The position numbers were made by a program, and so were the translations under genes. Shown here piece by piece: positions 9,492-17,969 of a DNA stretch of 64,000 nucleotides. The DNA comes from Boesenbergia rotunda. Its lineage: Eukaryota > Streptophyta > Magnoliopsida > Zingiberales > Zingiberaceae. Position 1 is the first letter of the stretch, and every line of letters starts with the position of its first letter. Below the pieces are notes generated by a model. The model saw nothing but the letters and a program-made list of their open reading frames with translations, searched no databases and was not told where the DNA came from. The DNA is taken from contig JAGFNQ010004017.1 in NCBI GenBank assembly GCA_024364735.1, forward strand, positions 1-64,000, read 5' to 3'.

Positions 9492-11430
9492 TGTTGGAAA
9501 CGAGATGGCTAGAGAGGGGGGGGGGGTGAATATAGCCAATCACTTTTCACTTGCGATTAACAATTTGCCTGCACTTAACTTATCAGTAGCACAGCAGCGG
9601 AAGAAACAAAAGAAGCTGAAAGTGCAGTAAGCTAAAACAGAGACAAGATCAAGACAAAGACAACTGCCAAGAACGCTAACAAGAGGGTTTACAAGGTTCG
9701 GGGATAACTTGCCCCTACTCCTTGGCGTACCCTTAAGGTGGGCGATCCCTTGATCGTCGGCAGATCAAGCCCCGGTTTCACTGGATATAATGCAACCTCC
9801 TTCTCGGTGGAGAAACCTCTCCACAGCGTTTCAGACAGAATAGAGTTTAAGCACAAAGAAACTACGAGAAAGATCTTACTCAACCACTTAGCAAGGACAA
9901 GAACACAGCTAGCTTCCCTGAGCTCCACCCAGTGGCGATCTCACACAAGAACCCTTCTCCGTGTCTTCCCACTATCGGACTCCAAGCTACTTGTTCTCTC
10001 CTTCAAGCGCTCAAGTAAAGATTGGTTGCTTCTCGATCGCTTACTCAAAGTGATGATAGCTTCAAGAACGCAGCAAGCAAGCAGATTGTGGAGAACACTA
10101 GGCGCGGCAAGAACACAAGTTTCAGAACCTTGCTTCTACGAAGCTCACTTCCGCGCTTTTGATCCTCCACACAGCACCAGGTGACAACATCCTCCATAGC
10201 CTCCAGCTATCTTGCTGCCAACACCAGCTACCACTGAGCCCTCTCTGGTCTTCCTGAGATCCCCTCAGCCAAGCCCCAGTCTCGGCTCCAGTCTGCAGCT
10301 CGGCCGTTGCAACCTGAAATGGAGAATCGGACAAACCTGCTCCAAGGAAAGCCTCCGTTGACCTCTCCTTGAGTGTTTGAATCCTCCCCTGTCACCTGCA
10401 GCTTAATCAGACTGTTAGAGCAGCAAATCATACAGTAAATTAGATATCAGAAGCAAACATCAGCGAATCGGATGTGATCAGACGCTCTGACCACGTCTGA
10501 CAGTTCAATTTGAATTAAAGTGATCGGTCACCGGACCGATCCAGGATTTGTGGATCGGTCACCAGACCGATCTACTGCAGTGCTGGGATTCCTAGCTCTT
10601 ATGGCAACACAGGCCTGATCGGTCACCAGACCGATCAGGATGAAGCCTGATCGGTCACCAGACCGATCAGAGTGAAGCCTGATCGGTCACCTAGACCGAT
10701 CAGGACATATGAACAGTGATTTTTTTAATCAGATCCAAGATCCCTGATCGGTCACCAGACCGATCCAGGACTTTGATCAGCAAGGGAACTCACTCACTTC
10801 CCACTCCCTGATCGGTCACCAGACCGATCAGGAGCAAGGCAGTGAGGAAGCAGCCTGCTCCCTGATCGGTCACTGGACCAATCAGGAGCCACACAGTAGG
10901 TTCCCAACCTCACTGTGTGCTCCCTGATCGGTCACCAGTCCGATCAGACATAGCTGGATCGGTCACCGGACCGATCCACTAAGGAGCAGCGTGCCAATGT
11001 CCCTGATCGGTCACCAGACCGATCCAGAGACTCAACCATAGCCCTTCAAGCTAGTGGCTTCATCCACCTTAGCCCTCCAAGCTAAGGATTTTTCCATCTA
11101 ACCCTTCAAGTTGGGAATTTGCACCTAACCCTCCAAGTTAGGACTTTTCACCTAGCCCTCCAAGCTAGGACTTTTCACCCAACCCTTCCGAATTAGGACT
11201 TTTCCAACACCTAACCCTGCAGGTTAGGATTTTCCAACACCTAGCCTCCCAGACTAGGATTTTCCAACACCTAACCCTTCAGGTTAGGATTTTCTAACAC
11301 CTAGCCTCCCAGACTAGGATTTTCCATATCATGCCTGATCCCCGACCAGGACTTAATCATAATCATAATCAACCTAAACTAAAATCGATGTCAACACCAA
11401 AACAACAATCAGGGCAAGACTGCATCAACA
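9492..11430 (-). repeat. Element C 3' LTR (1939 bp)
   Basis: On the plus strand it runs from TGTTGGAAAC to CTGCATCAACA. On its own strand it starts TGTTGATGCAG and ends near the C-rich motif (minus strand of 'agagaggggggggg'). It carries eleven GATCGGTC...GACCGATC hairpin units (10523-11025) and a run of CCTAAC/CCTAGC-type palindromic words (11040-11335). It is nearly identical to 19741-21709 apart from hairpin and word copy number. The 148-codon frame on the opposite strand (9738-10184) is present only because the two LTRs are copies. Confidence 0.94.
10520..11335. repeat. Two palindromic-word arrays in C 3' LTR
   Basis: The first array (10520-11025) has eleven units of GATCGGTC-acca-GACCGATC or close variants, separated by 10-45 bases of unrelated sequence. 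The second (11040-11335) has units such as CCTAACCCTCCAAGTTAGG and CCTAGCCTCCCAGACTAGG spaced by 'attttccaacac'. Each unit can fold back on itself. They lie in the region expected to be U3. Confidence 0.85.
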
Positions 11431-12065
11431 ATCTCCCCCTTTTTGTTGTTTGACAATCCGATTTTAAGTTTAGGGATTCTCAAACAATAGCTCAACTTTG
11501 GAATCATAGGGGAATCCAGATCCTCCCCCTACAACATGATTATCCTAAACTTAACCAATCCACACTCTCCCCCTTTGTTGAACACGAAAAGGGTCTAGAC
11601 GGGCTGTTAAGTTTTAAACAGGCTCCCCCTCAACCCTAGGGGTATCCCAAATCAACAAGGATAGGTATGATTGTTAGATAACCATATGACCACATGTGTA
11701 AAAATAAAGCAAAACATAGCAAACACATGCATCATATGAGCATGAAGTATCAACCCACAAAGCATGCCATAATATTCATAAGTAGCAAGTATACATGGCA
11801 TTGTAAGCATGAACATGGCAATTTAGCAAACATGCAGATAAAACTCATAAAACAACATGGCATCAACAATAGGCATACTCAAAATAAATAAGCATGTGAG
11901 GCAATGTAAGACAAGTCAAGGCATACAACATCCAAACAAGTAGCAATATACGTGCGACACAAGGCCACACTAAGCAAGTCAAAAAGAGCATACAGCCCAA
12001 TAGTCAAGCAGACCAAACATGGTCAAGTGCACAAAGCATGAAAAAAGAACAGCAAACACCCAAGC
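11431..12065 (-). other. C 3' spacer with polypurine tract and extra purine tracts
   Basis: The polypurine tract (minus strand CAAAAAGGGGGAGAT, 11431-11445) abuts the LTR. Further GGGGGAG/AGGGGGA tracts lie at about 11522, 11570 and 11624. The remainder (11640-12065) is A/C-rich with many 'catgcat/cataag' words and no supported gene. The 65-codon frame at 11694 has no recognisable feature. Confidence 0.75.
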
Positions 12066-13651
12066 TCAAGCATCAGCGGGGGGATCCTCATCGTGCATGA
12101 GATCGGCCATCATGGTATCAGTAGGAGCAAAGGACCCTGGTGCAGTACTCGATGAAGGTACTCCTCCTGGAAATGTGTGGCTGCGCCACTCATCATACCA
12201 TGTCTGCTGGAGGGTACGGGTCCCTGAGACCTGGGTCTCGATCCCGGTCAGTCGGGAATCAATGGAGCGAAAGCCTGACCGAAACTCCTCACGATCTGCC
12301 TCCCTGAACTGAATAAGCTCCTGTAGCGTCTGATCTAGCTCTGAAATCTGCCATCGGAGATCTGGATCCGGCTCGTCATAGTCATCATCATCAGCAGCAA
12401 CAGCTGGCGCCTGACCCTGTGGACCTCCCCTAGGTAACTCACCAAGGACCCTACCATCTTTCCAGATCAACATTCGATCGGGCCCCCGAACAATGATGCC
12501 AGACTTGGCGAAAGCTCGCCGGCCAAGTCTGCAGTCCTGTCGGACCATAGGCACCGTCCGGCCCTTGGTGACATCAACACCAACTGACATGAGCCAATCG
12601 GTGATGACGTGCCCAAAAGGCATGTAGACGGTGCGGCGGCTGGGCTCTCGATAAGATAAGATGGACTGGAAGATGCTCTCCATGATATCGAAGTCCAAAC
12701 GACTGTGCATGACGTAGAGCATCAGACAGTGATAGGGTCGAATCTCAGCTAAAGGTTTGGAGGTGATTGGAAGGATACAATTCGTGATGATCTTGAATAA
12801 TATGTAGCTAGTGAGAGAGAGACGCGGTGCAGCAAAAGTAGGAAAGTCAGGGCCAAGCTCATCAAGACCGTCTGGACGCGGATAACCAAAGAAATACTGA
12901 TGAATGGAATCAGGAGTAACATCTTCAAAGGGTGCTAGCAGGGGATTAGGAAGCTCGGGATAGAGTGAATACATGTTTGGTGATCGTCGACCACCCAGAA
13001 ACCCGACAAGTATGTCATAGGAAAAATCAAGAGTCCGTTTGGCGACTTGAGTGGTGAACTCGAAACCGCCTTGAGGACCCTGCTGAAGGTTATTGTAAAA
13101 CTCCGAGACTAGGTCATAGTTGATAGTCCTTTCAAGAGAGAGAAGAAAACCAAGATTGTAGTGAAGGACAATCTCCATGACTGATGGACAGTATTCAGTT
13201 AAGAAGGGGACATCTATTGAACGGCAAGGTAATAGTTTGAATGTCCGTGCTTGGAAGGCCTGTTCACAGGCCGCGTTCGGGAATCTAGAGCTAGAAGAGG
13301 GCTGTGGCCGTTTGGAAGGCCCAGATGTAGCAGGGGTTTTCCCCCTTGAGCTGCCGTCCCCAATCTCCTTGCCCTTAGAAGACTTTCTAAAGATTTGAAT
13401 TGGTCATACACATGTTTTAATCAAGGAAGTGATCACACGGCAAGGAATTGATCAAATAAGGTAACACCTAATCAAAAGTTAGACATCAACAGGAAATTTG
13501 ATCATTTGGTGAGAAAAAGGGGGTCGCGGTAAAAACAGAAGGGTCACAACAACACAGCAAGAACAAGAGCCAAACCACGGTTAGCTTCACAAACAGGCAT
13601 TATAGACTGATTCGAATGAAAAACCAAGGCAAAAACTTACTTTAGTGCCAT
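12066..13651 (-). CDS. Extra spliced gene after pol in C; 'putative plant transposon protein'-like, predicted 443 aa
   Basis: Exon 1 (13641-13651) reads ATG GCA CTA AA, followed by donor GTAAGT (13640 down). The intron is 13387-13640 (254 bp) and ends TTTAG. Exon 2 (12066-13386) stays open to TGA at 12066-12068. The join is in frame (M-A-L-K then K-S-S-K-G-K) and the total of 1332 bases is 444 codons. The product has a basic/Ser-rich N-terminus, a helical domain (LTEYCPSVMEIV, LVSEFYNNL, ILFKIITNCILP, MPFGHVITDWL, QDCRLGRRAFAKSG), then an acidic D/E tract and a C-terminal coiled coil. No signal peptide or clear membrane span is seen, which argues against a classical envelope protein. The pattern recalls the plant family annotated as putative plant transposon protein (inference). 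M (50594-52102) keeps the same exon structure. Its biochemical function is unknown. Confidence 0.72.
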
Positions 13652-14839
13652 TGGAGTAGTTTTTGGAGATTGACAGTAGGAAGCTTGCGCGGAAGGGTGC
13701 TCTCGGCGCGAGAGACGATCGCAGAGTGTTTCTGCGAGAGAGAAACGCGCACAGGACTCCAAGAATCCTTCACACTCACGCTCACGCGAGGAAGGAGAAC
13801 ACGCAGGAGGTCTTCTCGCACACACAGGGTCGCGCAAGAGGGGGGGTTTTCGGCGCTAGGGTTCGGAAGTAAAAGGTTTCGAGAAGTTATTTGGTTGGTG
13901 GATCGGTCCACCAACCGCAATTTAATGCGTTTGAACAGATCACCGTTCGATCTGATAGCGCCCAGACCGACCAGGCTATCGCCTGATCGGACTGTTCAGT
14001 GCCTGATCGGTCGGGTGATCGATCAGGAGAGATCCTGATCGGTCGGGTGACCGATCAGGACGCGAACAGTAGGGTCCGGAGAGAAACCTCTGAGCTCCCT
14101 GATCGGTCTGTGGACCGATCCCCACAGGGTGCCAGATCGGTCTGGGGACCGATCCAGGCTAGCTCAGAATACTTGGTCAAATTCAGGAAGGTCACAGCTT
14201 GCCTCACTGATCGGTCAGTGGACCGATCACCATAGGAAAAGCCAGATCGGTCCAGAGACCGATCAGCCCTATTCCTGATCGGTCTGTGGACCGATCAGGG
14301 TTCCTGATACCCACTGATAAGATCTGAAATACTCAGTTTCAGATTTTCTGAAACTTTCCAACGAGATCTGATGAAGTTTGTCGAACTTAGACATGATCTC
14401 ATGACTAAAATCGATCCCTGAGCAAGGATCAAAGGTCCTTATAGATCCAACAATCACTTTGACCCATCCAAATGGAATCAAACTCAATCAACAATCAATC
14501 AAGTAAATTCAATCAAGTTTTGGTTCCAAATCCAAGTTTCCAATCAAGTTGCCTTGATTGGAATGTCCAAGTATGATCATGGAGCCAAATACACATATGT
14601 TATGCATTGGTTTTCCACATACTTGGTCACCACCGTGATTATTATCTCGTCAACTTAATTTCTCAAGGGATGCAATGACATTTCGAGAAATTGAGTTGAT
14701 CCTAACATCTCACCCCATGTCTAGCAAACAAAAATATTTTGGTAAACCTTATAGTTTGTGTGAGATGTCCCCAAAGTTACCCAATTGATTCCCAACAATT
14801 TCGAAATAATCATGAAGGGTTTTGAATGCAATTTGAAAA
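13652..14839 (-). promoter_or_regulatory. Spacer upstream of the extra gene: leader-like region, palindrome and hairpins
   Basis: No coding sequence is supported. On the minus strand the 240 bases before the exon-1 ATG look like a plant 5' UTR: pyrimidine-rich with 'GAACCCTAGCGCC'. A near-perfect 24-base palindrome (13893-13916, arms GGTTGGTGGATC / GGTCCACCAACC) precedes it. M has a matching perfect 20-base palindrome at 52274-52293. Further GATCGGTC-type hairpins fill about 13960-14300. From 14310 to 14839 the sequence is ordinary A/T-rich spacer up to the RNase H stop. A promoter or splice-control role is inference from conservation. Confidence 0.5.
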
Positions 14840-16309
14840 TCATGTAGCGCGACACATTCCCAATTCCCGTCTTAGGAAACTAAATTCATTTTCGGGAAGT
14901 GGTTTAGTGAAAATGTCAGCTAGGTTTGACTTGGACTCTACATGAGAGAGTATGATGTTCCCCCTAGCTACATGATCCCTAATGAAGTGGTGTCTTACTT
15001 CAATATGTTTGGTCCTAGAATGATGAACTGGATTCTTGGTTAAGTTAATTGTGCTAATGTTATCACATAACACTTGCACACCCTTGTAACTCAATCCATA
15101 GTTCTCTAAGGCATGTATCATCCACAGCAATTGTGATACACTCTCTCCCATGGCGATATATTTTGCCTCGGTCGTGGAGAGAGCAACACAATGTTGCTTC
15201 CGACTTGACCAGCTTACTAAAGACGAACCTAAGAATTGGCAACCCCCACTAGTGCTTTTCCGGTCCAACTTACATCCAGCGTAGTCGGAATCCGTATAGC
15301 CAATTAAATCAAATGATTCGGTACGGGGGTACCAAAGTCCTACACCAATTGTGCCCTTGAGGTATCTCAAAATTCGCTTAACAGCAATTAAGTGAGATTC
15401 CTTGGCACAAACTTGATACCTAGCGCATATACCCACAGCGAAAAGAACATCAGGTCGACTAGCTGTGAGGTATAGCAAACTACCTATCATGCTTCGATAT
15501 TGAGTTAAATCAACCGGTTTACCACTCTCATCATTGTCTAATCTCGTGTTTGTGGCCATGGGAGTGGTTATCTCTTTTGAATCACTCATATTGAATTTTC
15601 GAAGCATTTCTTGTGTATACTTTGATTGATGCACATGGATACCATCTCGGGTTTGCTTGATTTCAAGTCCAAGGAAGAAAGTCAATTCTCCTACTAGACT
15701 CATTTTAAACTCACTCTCCATGTGTCCAATGAACTCATTTAAATAACTCTTATTGTTAGAGCCACAAATTATATCGTCGACATATACTTGGGCTACAAAT
15801 ATATTGTCACCATCTCTTCGTAGAAATAGTGTAGGGTCTATTTGGCCTCTAACGAAGCCCTTCTCAACCAGGAATGTCGACAACCGCTCATACCAAGCCC
15901 GGGGTGCTTGTTTAAGACCATAGAGTGCCTTTTTGAGTTTGAACACGTGGTTTGGGAATTCGGTACTCTCAAACCCCGGAGGTTGTTCGACATAGACCTC
16001 TTTTTTAATCAAACCATTTAGAAAGGTTGATTTGACGTCCATTTGATATAATTTGAAACCACGATGTGCTGCAAATGCTAGCATCAATCGGATGGACTCT
16101 AATCGTGCCACAGGAGCATAGGTCTCATCATAATCAAGGCCTTCAACTTGACTGTAGCCCTTGGCTACCAAGCGTGCCTTGTTTCTAATGATTTCTCCCT
16201 TATGGTTCAATTTGTTCTTGAAGACCCATTTGGTTCCAATAATGGAGATCTTCTTGGGTCTAGGGACTAAGTCCCAAACTTGACTTCTCTCAAATTGACC
16301 TAGTTCATC
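14840..16309 (-). CDS. pol: Element C RT-RNase H
   Basis: Reverse transcriptase copies element RNA to DNA inside the particle; RNase H removes the RNA strand. Intact motifs counted from Met at 16210: first catalytic Asp in MDVKSTFLNG (residue 58), YVDD at 143-146, LYGLKQAPRAWY, and RNase H motifs YTDSDYAG, STTEAKYIA, LCDN and the FTKPLP tail. The stop TGA is at 14840-14842. The frame is open back to 16309, where TAA (16310-16312; a CAA Gln codon by comparison with M) cuts it from the integrase part. An A-run frameshift near 16358-16365 adds a second break, so as it stands RT-RNase H is not fused to integrase. Confidence 0.9.
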   Translation of the reverse strand, partial: DELGQFERSQVWDLVPRPKKISIIGTKWVFKNKLNHKGEIIRNKARLVAKGYSQVEGLDYDETYAPVARLESIRLMLAFAAHRGFKLYQMDVKSTFLNGLIKKEVYVEQPPGFESTEFPNHVFKLKKALYGLKQAPRAWYERLSTFLVEKGFVRGQIDPTLFLRRDGDNIFVAQVYVDDIICGSNNKSYLNEFIGHMESEFKMSLVGELTFFLGLEIKQTRDGIHVHQSKYTQEMLRKFNMSDSKEITTPMATNTRLDNDESGKPVDLTQYRSMIGSLLYLTASRPDVLFAVGICARYQVCAKESHLIAVKRILRYLKGTIGVGLWYPRTESFDLIGYTDSDYAGCKLDRKSTSGGCQFLGSSLVSWSSRKQHCVALSTTEAKYIAMGESVSQLLWMIHALENYGLSYKGVQVLCDNISTINLTKNPVHHSRTKHIEVRHHFIRDHVARGNIILSHVESKSNLADIFTKPLPENEFSFLRRELGMCRAT

Positions 16310-16349
16310 TTACATTGCAATAATCCAATCGGGGTCATTTAATACTTCA

Positions 16350-17966
16350 TCAATTTTTTCTAGGTTCAATTTCGGAAATTAGGGCAACTTCATTAGCCTC
16401 ATTCCGGAAGAATGATCTAGTCCTAACCCCATGATGGATGTCTCCAACAATTTGGTCTTGGGGATGACTAGAGGCTAATCTAGTTTGCCTAGGAGTTGGT
16501 GGTGCTTCTTGAACGGTTTCACTAGACACAAGTTCAGCCTTAGGATCCGGCTGATCAATGGGTTGTCTGGGTTCACCGTCATCAGACTCATCACCATCAA
16601 CAACACTTGGAGGTTCATTCAAACTTAGTCTCTTAAGTTCGAGTTGAACTCCTCCGACATTTTCTGATTGGTCACTTGATTTTGGAACTTCTTCAAAGAC
16701 CACATCAGAAGACTCTTCAACTAATCTAGACTTCTTGTTGTAGACTCGGTAGGCTTTACTAATGAGGGAGTACCCAACTAGTATTCCTTCATCAGCCTTT
16801 GCCGTGAACTTTCCAAGATGATCCCTGGTGTTTAGGATGAACACCTTACAACCAAACACCCTAAGATGTTTAACCGTAGGTGGTTTCCCAAACCAAAGTT
16901 CATGGGGAGTCTTTCCTAAAAACCTATGGATGAGGACTCGGTTCTGCACATAGCAAGCTGTATTTACAGCTTCGGCCCACAAGTAACTCGGGAGTGAGTA
17001 CTCATTGAGCATGCTTCGTGCAGCCTCTTGAAGTACACGGTTCTTCCTCTCTACAACACCATTTTGTTGTGGTGTTCTAGGAGTAGAGAACTCATGCTTA
17101 TAACCTCTATCTTGATAAAATTCTAAAAACCTTTGATTTTGAAATTCACCTCCATGATCACTTCTAATTGTCTTAATGGTTGATGATTTCTCATTTTCAA
17201 CTCTTCTACAAAAAGAAATGAAAATATCTAAGGTTTGGTCCTTATGTTTTAAAAAGTAGGTCCATGTGTATCTAGTGAAATCATCAATAATTACAAAGCA
17301 ATACCTACTTCCATTCAATGATATGATAGTACTACAATCAAATAGATCCATGTGAAGTAAATCTAAGGCATTGGAAGTACTTACAGTACTTTTACCTTTA
17401 TGTGCAGATTTTGTTTGCTTACCTATTTGACATGCATCACAAAGTCTATCTTTTTCATACTTGATGCTTGGTAAGCCTCGGACTAGTCGCTTGTTGGCCA
17501 ACTTCCGGATGTTCTTCATGTTGACATGTGCTAACCTCCGGTGCCAAAGAGTGGACTCTTCTTCTTTTGACATGAGACACTTAGCAAAAGCATTAGTAGC
17601 ACTTTTAAATGAAACTTGATAAATATTGTCTACTCTTGCTCTTACTAGTACCGTGTCCAAGGTGTCATTTTGTCTAACTAGACATTGACTTGGTTGGAAG
17701 TCAATTGTGTAACCCGTGTCACACAATTGACTGACACTTAGGAGATTAAATTTCATCCCCTTGACTAGAAGGACATTTGAAATTCTAAGACATTCGGATA
17801 TTTGAATGTCTCCTATCCCTATGACCTTAAGACTACCATTGTTACCAAATGATACATTACCTCTACTTTTCTTGTGAAGTGTGGTAAACAATGATCTATC
17901 CCCGGTCATGTGTTTGGAGCATCCACTATCAACGAACCAACTTGATAGATGCTCCCTCTCAATCAT
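16350..17966 (-). CDS. pol: Element C protease-integrase
   Basis: This is in the same frame as GAG, after TAG (17970-17972) and one Val codon. Protease: FVDSG (residues 11-15). GAG-pre-integrase: LWHRRLAHVN...CDACQ, the HHCC zinc site. Integrase core: D in LLHMDLF, D in SDHGGEF, E in NGVVERKNR, with the copia 'LWAEAVNTACYVQNR' and 'GCKVFILN' blocks. It would cut the target DNA with a 5-bp stagger; the flanking AACTG duplication fits. It ends prematurely at 16350 after an extra A in an A-run, where M continues in frame. All catalytic residues seen are intact. Confidence 0.92.
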   Translation of the reverse strand: MIEREHLSSWFVDSGCSKHMTGDRSLFTTLHKKSRGNVSFGNNGSLKVIGIGDIQISECLRISNVLLVKGMKFNLLSVSQLCDTGYTIDFQPSQCLVRQNDTLDTVLVRARVDNIYQVSFKSATNAFAKCLMSKEEESTLWHRRLAHVNMKNIRKLANKRLVRGLPSIKYEKDRLCDACQIGKQTKSAHKGKSTVSTSNALDLLHMDLFDCSTIISLNGSRYCFVIIDDFTRYTWTYFLKHKDQTLDIFISFCRRVENEKSSTIKTIRSDHGGEFQNQRFLEFYQDRGYKHEFSTPRTPQQNGVVERKNRVLQEAARSMLNEYSLPSYLWAEAVNTACYVQNRVLIHRFLGKTPHELWFGKPPTVKHLRVFGCKVFILNTRDHLGKFTAKADEGILVGYSLISKAYRVYNKKSRLVEESSDVVFEEVPKSSDQSENVGGVQLELKRLSLNEPPSVVDGDESDDGEPRQPIDQPDPKAELVSSETVQEAPPTPRQTRLASSHPQDQIVGDIHHGVRTRSFFRNEANEVALISEIEPRKN

Positions 17967-17969
17967 AAC

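Noticed and set aside
9738..10184. 148-codon frame on the plus strand, repeated at 19990-20436
   Set aside because: It lies antisense within the two LTRs of C and is duplicated only because the LTRs are copies. It has no domain and no related frame was recognised in the M LTR.
10520..11030. Possible CRISPR-like array of 20-base repeats
   Set aside because: Spacing is irregular, repeats vary, each unit is itself a palindrome, and the context is a plant LTR; no cas genes.
12066..13178. Calling the post-pol frame an envelope gene and starting it at ATG 13178
   Set aside because: No signal peptide, membrane span or glycoprotein pattern was seen. The frame is open and conserved with M upstream of 13178, and the splice model gives a better start.
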